Assembly: GCA_029203145.1 (NCBI GenBank)
Contig: CP119309.1
Coordinates: 707,001 to 771,000, forward strand
Direction: 5' to 3'
Length of the DNA stretch: 64,000 bases
From: Candidatus Brevundimonas phytovorans
Lineage (GTDB): Bacteria > Pseudomonadota > Alphaproteobacteria > Caulobacterales > Caulobacteraceae
Shown here: positions 39,218 through 47,832 of the stretch, piece after piece
How the letters are laid out: the number at the start of each line of letters is the position of its first letter
How positions within the stretch are numbered: the first letter of the stretch is position 1
The notes under the pieces: generated by a model
Databases searched by the model: none
Seen by the model: the letters and a program-made list of their open reading frames with translations, nothing else
What the model was told of the DNA's origin: nothing
Position numbers and translations under genes: made by a program

Positions 39218-42172
39218 ATGGCGACATCCGTCGTTCACGCGCGCCTGGCCGCGACTGTATCCATTCTGGCATTGTGCATCGCCGCGCCGGCCCTGGCTCA
39301 GACGGCGCCGGACGGCGCGACGGCGATCGACGACATCATCGTCACTGCGCAGAAGCGCGAGGAATCGATCCAGGACGTGCCGATCGCCGTCTCGGCCTTC
39401 TCCGCCGAGACGCTGGACGCCATGAAGATCGAGGGCGGCTCGGAGCTTCTGCGAGCTATCCCGAACGTCAGCTTCTCCAAGAACAACTTCAGCATGTACA
39501 ACTTCTCGATCCGCGGGATCGGGACCAAGGCTGTGTCGGCGTCAAGCGACCCTGCGGTGGCTGTGAGTTTCAACAACGCCCCGATGATCCGGAACCGCCT
39601 GTTCGAGTCCGAATATATGGACGTGAACCGGGTCGAAGTCCTTCGTGGGCCTCAGGGCACCCTTTATGGGCGTAACGCCACGGCGGGCGTGGTCAACATG
39701 ATCCCGAACCTGCCAGGCCCGGACTTTGACGCCATGCTGAAGGCGGAGGTCGGAAACTTTGGCACGACGCGCGGTCAGATGATGCTCAACATCCCGCTCA
39801 GCGACACCTTCTGGGTGCGCGGCGCGGCCTCAGTAACCAAGCGCGACGGCTTTGACCGCAATACGTTTAAAGACACGGACGTCAACGGCCGTGATCTCTA
39901 TTCAACGCGCCTGGCTGCGGCCTGGGAGCCGAATGACCGCTTCAGCGCCAATTTCATCTGGGAACATTTCGGGGAAGACGACAACCGGTCCCGCACGGGC
40001 AAGAACCTCTGCACGAGAGATTCCGGGCCAGCGCAGATCGGTTCTGTCACGATTACGGATGAGGCCTTGAGGGGCAAGTTGAGCCAAGGCTGTTCGGCGG
40101 GCTCGCTCTATTCTGACGCCGCCTACCAAACCCCCAACGGCAACGGAATGGCTTCGGTGCTGATACTGTCTCAATCCCTATCGCTGGGATTGGACGCCAA
40201 CCCAGCCCTGGGCGGGGTTCCTGTCTATGCCATGAAAAGCGGAGATCCCTACAGCGGCGTGGTTCAGTCTCGGAATCTGAGAGAAATATCGACAGGCTAT
40301 GATCCCATCTATCAGGCCAAGAACGACATTTTTCAGCTGAACCTGAAGTACGGCCTGACGGATAACGTCACCCTTCATTCCCAGACGCTTTATACGTCAG
40401 ACAAGTTCTGGGCGAGCCAGGACTATGCGCGCTACGTTTCCAATCCTGTTTTTTCGGACAGCGATGGACTCTTCGATGTCTTTGGAAATCCTATCTTCGG
40501 TTCAACGATATCACCGGGCGGGTTTTACGACGATCCGCAGCTGGGCCGCTCCAATCGCATGCTGTCAGCCGACATAAGTGAAGCGGACAACGATCAATTC
40601 TATCAGGAATTCCGCATTCAGTCCGAAGGCGACGGGCGCTTCAATTTCAATCTCGGCGCCAACTATTTGAAATTCAATACTGAAGACAACTACTACGTAT
40701 TCAATAATACGTTCTCTATGATGGCTGAGTATTTCTATGGGCCGGATAATTCCAAATTCCCAGCTATCGCTACTATCAAGTGTGAGGACGGCTCCGTCGT
40801 CGAATGTGTATATGTCGATTATAGTCCGCTTCGATCGATCGCTGGGGACGGGCATAATTACTTCAGAAGCAAGAATGTCGTAAAAACTGAATCCTCCGCC
40901 ATTTTTGGCGAGGCCTATATTGATTTGACGGAGCAGGTGCGCCTGACGCTGGGCGGTCGCTTCACTCACGACAAGAAGGTGACGACCCCTTATCCCAGCC
41001 AACTGCTTCTTGGCTATTCGGATACGACGGGCGGCATCATAACCGGTGGTTCTGTGGTTCGCGGCCTGGTCGCCGCTCCGGATATCGAGCAGAAATGGGA
41101 CGCGCTGACGGGGCGGGCGGTTCTGGACTGGAAGCCCTCCGAAGACATGATGTTCTACGCATCGCTGGCGCGGGGCTATAAGGGGGGCGGGGTTAATCCT
41201 CCGCGTGCCGATATCAACCCGGCTGTGGTTCAGTATCAGCCTCTGCCTGAACAGTTTGAACCCGAATACGTCACGTCGTTCGAAATTGGCAGTAAGATGA
41301 ACCTGCTGGACGGAACACTCCGTCTGAATACGACCGCCTTCTATTACAAATATACCGATTATCAGGTGTCTCAGATCGTTGACCGCATTTCTCTGAACGA
41401 GAATTTCGACGCCGAGTCGATGGGGCTTGAATTCGAGGCGATCTGGCGGCCCACGCGGAACTTCCGCGTCGACGCCAACCTTGGCTACCTGAAGACGAAG
41501 ATCGGAAAGGGCGAGGAATCCATCGATGTCATGAACAGGACCCAGGGCAATAGCGACTGGGTGGTTGTTCGTCCCTGGGTTCAGGTCCCCTCGAACTGTA
41601 TTGCGCCCAAGCAACTGGTTGAGGACGTTCTGGGGTCTCCCTTCGGACCTTCGCTGTGGCTCTATGCCTTGTCGGCCATGTGCGGCGGGTCGGTTCGCGT
41701 GGGGTCATTCGACCCGAACTTCCCGTCCTATCTCCCGCTGCATGCCTTCTTCGGGGTTAGTTATAATCCGCTGACCGATGCGCCCAACGGCGGGCGCGGG
41801 TTTGCAGCGGACCTGAGCGGAAACGAACTGCCGAACGCTCCGAACTTCACGGGTAACATCGGTGCGCAATACACCTTCAACCTGAGCAACTGGGATCTGA
41901 CCGTAAGAGGTGACTATTACAGGCAGTCCGAAAGCTACTTCAGGGTCTATAATACCGAGTATGATCGTCTGAAGGGGTGGGGTAGCGCGAACTTGTCGGT
42001 GACGTTCGAAAACTATGACACCAACGTCAGTGTTCAGGCCTATGTGAAAAACATCTTCGATGATGCGCCGATCGTGGACGCCTTCACGAACAGTGACGAC
42101 ACCATGCTGACCACCAACGTCTTCACACTGGATCCCCGCGTGTTCGGTTTCAGCATCAAGAAGGGATTCTGA
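39218..42172 (+). CDS. TonB-dependent receptor, long form
   Basis: 984 aa from ATG 39218 (GGGGAGGGG 5 bases upstream). Signal peptide ends APALAQ; the TonB box/plug begins AIDDIIVTAQKREESIQDVPIAVSAFS, followed by VEVLRGPQGTLYGRNATAGVVNM, and the barrel ends FGFSIKKGF. This plug is the type seen in Sphingomonas/Caulobacter receptors for diverse organics. The barrel-coding stretch at about 40.1-41.4 kb is clearly richer in A/T than the rest of the window. Ligand unknown; the divergent FAD dehydrogenase-BASS genes or the downstream small secreted protein may share its function. Confidence 0.9.
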   Translation: MATSVVHARLAATVSILALCIAAPALAQTAPDGATAIDDIIVTAQKREESIQDVPIAVSAFSAETLDAMKIEGGSELLRAIPNVSFSKNNFSMYNFSIRGIGTKAVSASSDPAVAVSFNNAPMIRNRLFESEYMDVNRVEVLRGPQGTLYGRNATAGVVNMIPNLPGPDFDAMLKAEVGNFGTTRGQMMLNIPLSDTFWVRGAASVTKRDGFDRNTFKDTDVNGRDLYSTRLAAAWEPNDRFSANFIWEHFGEDDNRSRTGKNLCTRDSGPAQIGSVTITDEALRGKLSQGCSAGSLYSDAAYQTPNGNGMASVLILSQSLSLGLDANPALGGVPVYAMKSGDPYSGVVQSRNLREISTGYDPIYQAKNDIFQLNLKYGLTDNVTLHSQTLYTSDKFWASQDYARYVSNPVFSDSDGLFDVFGNPIFGSTISPGGFYDDPQLGRSNRMLSADISEADNDQFYQEFRIQSEGDGRFNFNLGANYLKFNTEDNYYVFNNTFSMMAEYFYGPDNSKFPAIATIKCEDGSVVECVYVDYSPLRSIAGDGHNYFRSKNVVKTESSAIFGEAYIDLTEQVRLTLGGRFTHDKKVTTPYPSQLLLGYSDTTGGIITGGSVVRGLVAAPDIEQKWDALTGRAVLDWKPSEDMMFYASLARGYKGGGVNPPRADINPAVVQYQPLPEQFEPEYVTSFEIGSKMNLLDGTLRLNTTAFYYKYTDYQVSQIVDRISLNENFDAESMGLEFEAIWRPTRNFRVDANLGYLKTKIGKGEESIDVMNRTQGNSDWVVVRPWVQVPSNCIAPKQLVEDVLGSPFGPSLWLYALSAMCGGSVRVGSFDPNFPSYLPLHAFFGVSYNPLTDAPNGGRGFAADLSGNELPNAPNFTGNIGAQYTFNLSNWDLTVRGDYYRQSESYFRVYNTEYDRLKGWGSANLSVTFENYDTNVSVQAYVKNIFDDAPIVDAFTNSDDTMLTTNVFTLDPRVFGFSIKKGF

Positions 42173-42276
42173 CCTAACCAGGGCGAGAGGTCATCAATCT
42201 TAGGTTGCATTATTGGTTGTGCCTTGTACGATGTTCTCGTTGGAATAATCCGACGAAATCGAGAAGGAGTGATGAT

Positions 42277-42768
42277 ATGACCAAGTTGATTATCTCCATC
42301 GCCGCTGCTGCCGCTGTTGTTCTCGGCGCTGGTTCAGTTTCGGCGCAAACCTTTGGTTCTGCTGCTGGTACAAAGGCTGTCACTGGTACTCTTAATCTCA
42401 AGCACCTGCTTCCGAGCACTTCGACCTGCACCCTGAACAGCATTCCGGTCACGGTGGCCAGCACCACCTCGGTTATGACCAATTTCGGCGGCACCTTCGG
42501 TCTGTGCACCCAGCCTCTTCTGGCTGGCGTGACCGCTGTCGGCGACTGGAATGTGACGCCGAACGGCGTCGACAAGGTGCAGATCACCACCCAGCGCATC
42601 AACACCATCCTGGGCTGGTGCCCGAGCAAGGTTCTTAATGCGAACGTGACGGGACGGGGGACCACCTGGATCGATTTGCAGATCCCGCTTCAGACCTGGG
42701 CTGGCCAACTGTCCGGCACGTGCGAAGCCTCGGGCACGGTCCGCGTTTCGAACGTGACCTACTCCTGA
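42277..42768 (+). CDS. Small secreted four-cysteine protein, unknown function
   Basis: 163 aa with a strong GAAGGAGTGATGAT ribosome site and a signal peptide (IISIAAAAAVVLGAGSVSAQ). The mature part has no domain I can name with confidence: it is beta-rich and Thr/Ser/Val-rich, with four cysteines (STCTLN, GLCTQ, LGWCPS, SGTCEASG) that could form two disulfides in the periplasm. The layout recalls PraB-type secreted proteins, a weak impression only. It has its own terminator and sits between a TonB receptor and a tripartite exporter. Confidence 0.8.
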   Translation: MTKLIISIAAAAAVVLGAGSVSAQTFGSAAGTKAVTGTLNLKHLLPSTSTCTLNSIPVTVASTTSVMTNFGGTFGLCTQPLLAGVTAVGDWNVTPNGVDKVQITTQRINTILGWCPSKVLNANVTGRGTTWIDLQIPLQTWAGQLSGTCEASGTVRVSNVTYS

Positions 42769-42790
42769 TCCAAAGCCCTGCTTAAGTGAG

Positions 42791-42833
42791 GCTCGTGCCG
42801 TGGAAGTTATCCTTCCAACGGTGCGAGCTTTTA
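42791..42833 (+). terminator. Intrinsic terminator after the small secreted protein
   Basis: GCTCGTGCCGTGGAAG (42791-42806) pairs, with a bulge and two mismatches, with CTTCCAACGGTGCGAGC ending at 42828, followed by TTTTA. Confidence 0.75.
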
Positions 42834-42916
42834 CTTGTTCAGTGGCGATTATGATGGCCTGATGCATAGAATCTCGTCCAGGTGTGGCTATCGTCGATGC
42901 AACGCTGAGGTTGTAT

Positions 42917-43588
42917 GTGCTTGTCGTAGAGTCGGTGTGGAAGTCCTATGCAGGCGGCGCGCCGGTGCTCTCGGGGGCGTCTATCTGTCTGGAGGCGGGT
43001 GAGAAGGTCGCGCTGGTCGGCCCCTCCGGGTCTGGCAAGAGCACGCTGTTGAACCTGATCGGCCTGCTGGATCGCCCGGATCAGGGCGATGTCCGGATCG
43101 ACGGACGCTCTTTCGGGGGGCTGTTGTCCGCCGAAGCCGCCCGGCTGCGCAATGAACTGATCGGCTTCGTCTTCCAGTCCTTCCATCTTTTGCCCCGGTT
43201 GACGGCTTGGGAGAATGTGGCCCTGCCGTTGTTTCATCGCGGCCTTGGACGGGTCGAACGCAAGGCGCGCGCCCTGGCCATGCTGGACCGGGTCGGTCTG
43301 TCCGACCGGGTGGATCATCGACCCGAACAGATGTCGGGCGGTCAGCGCCAGCGTGTAGCCATCGCTCGGGCTCTGGTGGGGGGACCGCGTCTGATCCTGG
43401 CGGACGAACCCACGGGCAATCTCGACAGCGCGACAGGCCTTCAGGTCATGGACCTGCTCGGCGCGCTTAATCGGGAATTGGGCGTCACCATCCTGATGAT
43501 CACCCATGACCGCGAGATGGCGCGGCTTTGCGACCGGGTGATTGAAATCCGCGACGGGCGGATTCTGCCGCAGGAGCCGGCGGAGTGA
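42917..43588 (+). CDS. ABC exporter ATPase, MacB/LolD type
   Basis: 223 aa if GTG 42917 is used (GAGG 7 bases upstream); GTG 42884 is an alternative adding 11 residues. Walker A GPSGSGKST, Q-loop FVFQSFHLLPRLTAWENV, signature MSGGQRQRVAIARAL, Walker B LILADEPTGNLD and H-loop MITHDREMA are all intact. The close spacing and FHLLP segment are typical of the MacB/LolD/FtsE group. It is coupled by GTGA to the permease gene, so the usual MacB fusion is split here. Confidence 0.9.
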   Translation: MLVVESVWKSYAGGAPVLSGASICLEAGEKVALVGPSGSGKSTLLNLIGLLDRPDQGDVRIDGRSFGGLLSAEAARLRNELIGFVFQSFHLLPRLTAWENVALPLFHRGLGRVERKARALAMLDRVGLSDRVDHRPEQMSGGQRQRVAIARALVGGPRLILADEPTGNLDSATGLQVMDLLGALNRELGVTILMITHDREMARLCDRVIEIRDGRILPQEPAE

Positions 43589-44760
43589 CGGCCAGGGGCG
43601 TCGGTCTGGTGGAATTGTCACGAGAGGCGATGGCGAACCTGCGCGGCCAGGGTCGGCGGTCGGTTCTGGCGCTATTGGGCGTTCTCATTGGCTCCGCAGC
43701 CATCGTCGCTCTGATGAACATTGCGCACATCGCGCAGATGGAGGCCCTGAAGAGCTTTCGTCAGACGGGGGTGGACCTTTTGTCGGTCCAGAGCGACGGC
43801 TTTGCCGCCCTTGATCCCATCTTGATCGACCGTCTGGTGAAGGATGATCCTGCGGCCGTGCTGGCGGCGCCCTTTTCAACCACGACCCTGAATGTGGCGG
43901 CAGGGGCGAGGTCGATGGGCCTCATGGTGGCCGGCGCCACGCCGGACATGGCCGAGATGGTGGGTCTGTCGGCGACCGAGGGGCGGCTGCTGCGCGCCGT
44001 TGACGATTGCAGCCCGGTCGCGGTCCTGGGACAGAAGGCGGTTGCAGATTTGTCAGCGCCGGGCGCCGCAGTCGGACCGGGCAGTCTGGTGCGGATCGGC
44101 GGCTATGGCTTTACGGTCGTTGGCACATTGGCGGCCACGGCGCCTCAGGCCTTGAGCCCGATCCAGTTCGACACGGCCGTGCTGATCCCCTTGGCCTGCG
44201 CCCGCCGGGTCATGCCGCGCGACGGCGCGACGGGGGTGTTGATCCGGCTGCAGCCAGGCGCCGACACCCAGGCGGCGGTGGCCCGCTACACCGCCGCCCT
44301 CTCCACGCCGCCAACGCCGGTCCGGGTGGAGGACGCTAAAACCATGATCCAGGCCATGAAGAAGCAGATGGCCATGTTGGGCGGGGTCCTGATCGCCATC
44401 GGCTCGATTTCCCTGCTGGTCGGCGGGGTGGGGGTCATGAACGTCATGCTGATGACAGTGATGGAGCGGCGGCGCGAGATCGGCCTGCGGGCCGCGATCG
44501 GGGCGACGCCGGCCGAGATCCGCATGATGTTCCTGATCGAGGCCGTGGTGCTGGCCCTGGGCGGGGGAATACTGGGCGATGGGTTGGGGGTAGCGCTGAC
44601 CTGGGTCGTGACCTGGTTCCTGCCGTTTGATTTCGCGATCAGCTGGACGGTGCTGTTCCTGGGCGCAGGCGTCGCGGCGAGCGTCGGCCTGGTGTTCGGC
44701 CTCTATCCCGCCATTGCGGCCTCGCGCATTCAACCGATCGAGGCTCTGCGTGGCGACTAG
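43585..44760 (+). CDS. MacB-like ABC permease (FtsX-type)
   Basis: 391 aa: one N-terminal membrane segment (SVLALLGVLIGSAAIVALM), a large periplasmic MacB_PCD-like domain (about 50-260), then three C-terminal segments (GVMNVMLMTVMERRREIGLRAAIGA, IEAVVLALGGGILGDGLG, VLFLGAGVAASVGLVFGLYPA). MacB-type permeases push substrates from the periplasm into a TolC channel by mechanotransmission. Starts GTG overlapping the ATPase stop. Confidence 0.9.
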   Translation: MTARGVGLVELSREAMANLRGQGRRSVLALLGVLIGSAAIVALMNIAHIAQMEALKSFRQTGVDLLSVQSDGFAALDPILIDRLVKDDPAAVLAAPFSTTTLNVAAGARSMGLMVAGATPDMAEMVGLSATEGRLLRAVDDCSPVAVLGQKAVADLSAPGAAVGPGSLVRIGGYGFTVVGTLAATAPQALSPIQFDTAVLIPLACARRVMPRDGATGVLIRLQPGADTQAAVARYTAALSTPPTPVRVEDAKTMIQAMKKQMAMLGGVLIAIGSISLLVGGVGVMNVMLMTVMERRREIGLRAAIGATPAEIRMMFLIEAVVLALGGGILGDGLGVALTWVVTWFLPFDFAISWTVLFLGAGVAASVGLVFGLYPAIAASRIQPIEALRGD

Positions 44761-46216
44761 AGTTTTAAACCTGGCGGCCTTGTCTGGCCTGTTGGCGATC
44801 ATCGCGTCTATGTCTCAGGCGCAGGTGGCCCCTCAGCCCGTTTCGCCGGTCGTCCTGCCGATGGGCGCACCCATCCCGGCGGGGGCCCCGCTGGAACTGA
44901 CGCTGGATGAGGCCGTGGCCTTGAGCCTGCGCTACAATCGCGGGGTGCGGTCGGCCTATCTGCAGCGGGTGGTCCAGCGCTTCGACCTGCGGGTCGCCGA
45001 ACGCGCCTTCGTGCCTCGTGGCGAGATCGGCCTGGAGGTGGTGCAGCGGCGCTTCGACGGCCTGTCGCGCAGCGAAACCCTGATCAGTCCGGCGGCGACC
45101 TGGCGCACGCCGCTGGGCGGAACGGTCCGTTTCGTCTGGGCCCGCGCGGACCCGCTTCAGGGCGGCGGCGGGGGCTATGACACGGCCGGCGTCAGCCTGA
45201 CCCAACCCTTGCTGAGAGGGGGCGGTCTGGCGGTCAACATGGCCCCGATCCAGATCGCGCGCCTGCAGGAGGAGATCAACCGGCTGCAGTTGGAGGCGAC
45301 GGTCGCCGGGACGGTCAGCGCCGTCATCCTGTCTTATCGCGGCCTGGCTCAGGCGCAGGAGCAGGTGGCCTTGGCCGAGGCCTCGCTGGAACGGACGCGC
45401 GCCCTGCTGGAAACCAACCGGGACCTCATTCAGGCGGGGCGCATGGCGGAAGCCGACATCGTCCAGACCGAATCCGGCGTCGCCAATCAGGAGGTCGCGG
45501 TGCTGCAAGCGCGCCAGCAGGTGGTCAGCGCTCAACTGGGATTGCTGCAGCTTCTGGCGCTGGCCTCCCGCACCAATGTGGTGGCGGTTGATCCGATGGC
45601 GGCGGCTCGTGTCGAGGTCGACCGGGATCGCGCCCTGGAGACGGCCTTTGCCGCGCGTATCGACCTGCTGGCTCAACGCAAGTCCCTGGAACAGATGCGG
45701 CAGTCGATGATCATCGCCCGTAATCAGACGCTTTGGGACCTGTCCCTGGTGGCCACGGCGACCCGCGACGACGGACCGCGCTTCTTTGATCGCTATGATG
45801 AGACCGATACGACGGTGGGGCTGCGGTTGAGCCTGCCCATCGGCGACCTTTCGCGGCGACAGACCTGGCTGGCGTCGGAGACCGCCATGCAGACCGCCGA
45901 ACTGGCCTACGAAGAGATGCAGCAGTCGGTCGAGAGCCAGGTTCTGGATGCGGTCCAGGCGGTGGATGCGGGTTGGCGGCAGGTTGAGGCGGCGCAGCGC
46001 GCCCGCACCCTGTCGGCGCGGGCGCTGGAGATTGGTCAGGAGCGGCTGCGTTTCGGACGGGCCTCGAACTTCGAAGTCTTGTCGCTGCAGGCGGACCTGC
46101 GCGCCGCCGACGTCCAGTCCCTGTCGGCCAATATCGCCTACCTCAATGCGCTGACGGCGCTGGATCAGCAAATCGGGAGCACGCTGGAGACATGGCGCAT
46201 TTCCTTGAACGACTAG
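44750..46216 (+). CDS. TolC-family outer-membrane efflux protein
   Basis: 488 aa from GTG 44750 within the end of the permease gene (11-base overlap). A signal peptide (LAALSGLLAIIASMSQAQ) is followed by the two-repeat TolC coiled-coil pattern, for example LEATVAGTVSAVILSYRGLAQAQEQVALAEASLERT and VLDAVQAVDAGWRQVEAAQRART (read in parts). It forms the outer-membrane tunnel of the exporter. Confidence 0.88.
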   Translation: MATRVLNLAALSGLLAIIASMSQAQVAPQPVSPVVLPMGAPIPAGAPLELTLDEAVALSLRYNRGVRSAYLQRVVQRFDLRVAERAFVPRGEIGLEVVQRRFDGLSRSETLISPAATWRTPLGGTVRFVWARADPLQGGGGGYDTAGVSLTQPLLRGGGLAVNMAPIQIARLQEEINRLQLEATVAGTVSAVILSYRGLAQAQEQVALAEASLERTRALLETNRDLIQAGRMAEADIVQTESGVANQEVAVLQARQQVVSAQLGLLQLLALASRTNVVAVDPMAAARVEVDRDRALETAFAARIDLLAQRKSLEQMRQSMIIARNQTLWDLSLVATATRDDGPRFFDRYDETDTTVGLRLSLPIGDLSRRQTWLASETAMQTAELAYEEMQQSVESQVLDAVQAVDAGWRQVEAAQRARTLSARALEIGQERLRFGRASNFEVLSLQADLRAADVQSLSANIAYLNALTALDQQIGSTLETWRISLND

Positions 46217-47490
46217 GGCGGTCCCGGCGGCGACGCTGGGCCTACGCCGGGGCGGCGGTGGTGGTCGCGGGCGGACTGCTGCTGGGCATGACGCGGGGCG
46301 GGGGCGGGGGCGGGGGCGAGGTCGCAGCCCCGACTGAGCAGAGCCTGGTGGTGCAGCGGGCGCCCCTGGTTGTGGCGGCGAACTTCAGCGGACGGATCGC
46401 GCCGGGGGACCGGATTGATCTGACGGCGCCGTTCGAGGCGGTCGCCCTGGCGGTGCGCTTCGCCTACGGGGATCAGGTCACGGCGGGGCAGGTCCTGGTC
46501 GAACTGGACCCCGCCGACGTCAGCCGCAGTCGCGCTGAGGCCGAGGCTGCCTGGCTGAAGGCTGACGAGGAGGCGCAAAAGATGGAGCGCTGGGGGCAGG
46601 GGCCGGAGATGCGCCGCGCATCCCGCGGTCTCACCGCCGCCGAAGACGACCTGAGCGATCTGGAGGCCCGACTGGCGGAGACCAAGGCCCTTCTGGATCG
46701 CGGTCTGGTGCCGCGCAGCGAATATGACGCCCTGTTGCAGCAGCGTCGCCAGCGCCAGGCCAGCCTGATCGCCGCGCGTGAGGAACTGGCCGAGACGGCG
46801 CGTCGCGGTCAGGGCGGCGACCATCGCATCGCCCTGTTGCAACGCGAGGTGGCGCGGTCGCGCTATGCCGCTGTCGGCGGAGCCGAGGGAGCTGTAATTC
46901 GCGCGCCGCAGGCCGGGGTGATCGTCCGGCCGGACAGCGGCGACAAGGGCGAGCAGGGCGTCCGCGCCGGGTCGCGCGTCGCCAAGGGGCAGTTGCTGGG
47001 CGTGATCGCCAGTACGGGCGGTCTCGATGTGGTCTTTACCCTTGACGAGGGGGACCTCAACGCTGTGGCGCCGGGGCAGAAGGCCGTCGTGACCGGACCG
47101 GGTTTCGGCGGGGCTTCCCTGAGCGGCGTGGTGACGGGGGTTGCGGGCGAGGCGGATACTGCGCCGGGCGCCGGGGGTAAGGCGAGCTTCACGGCCAGGG
47201 TCCGTCTGGACCCTCTGTCGGAAGCGGCGGCGCGCAACGTGCGCATCGGCATGACCGCCAACATCGCCGTCGTCGCCTATGAGAATGCGTCGGCCGTGAC
47301 CGTGCCGCCGGAAGCGGTTCAGGGCGCGGCGCCGAACGCCTGGGTCATGGTGCGGCCGAAGGGGGGCGGCGCGCTGCAGCGACGCACCATAGGCATTGGC
47401 CGGGTGGCGCCGTCCGCCGTGGAGGTGCTGTCCGGGTTACAACCCGGCGAGACGGTGGTGTGGTCGGCTCCACAGCCGCCGTCGCCCTAA
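46192..47490 (+). CDS. Membrane-fusion (periplasmic adaptor) protein, HlyD/MacA type
   Basis: 432 aa. An N-terminal membrane anchor (YAGAAVVVAGGLLLGM) is followed by a seven-glycine linker, lipoyl/barrel-sandwich halves (FEAVALAVRFAYGDQVTAGQVLVELD and GAVIRAPQAGVIVRP), an alpha-hairpin (about 100-200) and a C-terminal beta-barrel. It bridges the MacB-like permease and the TolC protein. The start overlaps the TolC-family gene by 25 bases. The order ATPase-permease-channel-adaptor differs from classic macA-macB. Confidence 0.9.
   Translation: MAHFLERLGRSRRRRWAYAGAAVVVAGGLLLGMTRGGGGGGGEVAAPTEQSLVVQRAPLVVAANFSGRIAPGDRIDLTAPFEAVALAVRFAYGDQVTAGQVLVELDPADVSRSRAEAEAAWLKADEEAQKMERWGQGPEMRRASRGLTAAEDDLSDLEARLAETKALLDRGLVPRSEYDALLQQRRQRQASLIAAREELAETARRGQGGDHRIALLQREVARSRYAAVGGAEGAVIRAPQAGVIVRPDSGDKGEQGVRAGSRVAKGQLLGVIASTGGLDVVFTLDEGDLNAVAPGQKAVVTGPGFGGASLSGVVTGVAGEADTAPGAGGKASFTARVRLDPLSEAAARNVRIGMTANIAVVAYENASAVTVPPEAVQGAAPNAWVMVRPKGGGALQRRTIGIGRVAPSAVEVLSGLQPGETVVWSAPQPPSP
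46300..46317 (+). repeat. GGGGGC hexamer repeated three times
   Basis: Three perfect GGGGGC units preceded by GGGGC encode the glycine run after the membrane anchor of the adaptor protein. Each unit adds two glycines in frame, so slippage would change linker length without a frameshift. Confidence 0.8.
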
Positions 47491-47495
47491 GGCGC

Positions 47496-47828
47496 CTAGC
47501 CGCGCGCCGCGTCGTATTTGGCGAACTCGTGGGCGATGCAGCGGTCGATCAGCAGGCGCCAGACCGGCTCGGCGATGTCGGGCGACAGGCCGGCGGGCTC
47601 GGCGGCGGCCAGGACCTTGGCCACTACGTCGTCGATGCGGGCCTGATCGAAGACGGCGTCGCGGTTCGGCTTGATGCGGGCGGCGGCGTCCATGTAGCGC
47701 TGACGCTCGGCCAGCAGGGTGACAAGCGCGCGGTCGAGCGCATCCACGCCCTGACGCACGTCGACCATGGTGGCGCAGTCTTCGGGGGCCTTGCGCGCGT
47801 CGATGGCGACGGTGGCGGGTGAGGTCAT
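47496..47828 (-). CDS. Chorismate mutase, AroQ class
   Basis: 110 aa from ATG 47828. An all-helical AroQ domain: VDVRQGVDALDRALVTLLAERQRYMDAAARIKP, then DQARIDDVVAKVLAAAEPAGL and VWRLLIDRCIAHEFAKYD. It rearranges chorismate to prephenate for phenylalanine/tyrosine synthesis. No signal peptide. It follows the ferredoxin-NADP reductase gene by 4 bases and converges on the exporter genes with 5 bases between stops. Confidence 0.9.
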   Translation of the reverse strand: MTSPATVAIDARKAPEDCATMVDVRQGVDALDRALVTLLAERQRYMDAAARIKPNRDAVFDQARIDDVVAKVLAAAEPAGLSPDIAEPVWRLLIDRCIAHEFAKYDAARG

Positions 47829-47832
47829 CAGG

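Noticed and set aside
46295..46320. G-rich tract as a G-quadruplex
   Set aside because: It contains several G4-5 runs and could fold, but lies inside a coding linker in very GC-rich DNA; no regulatory role can be supported.
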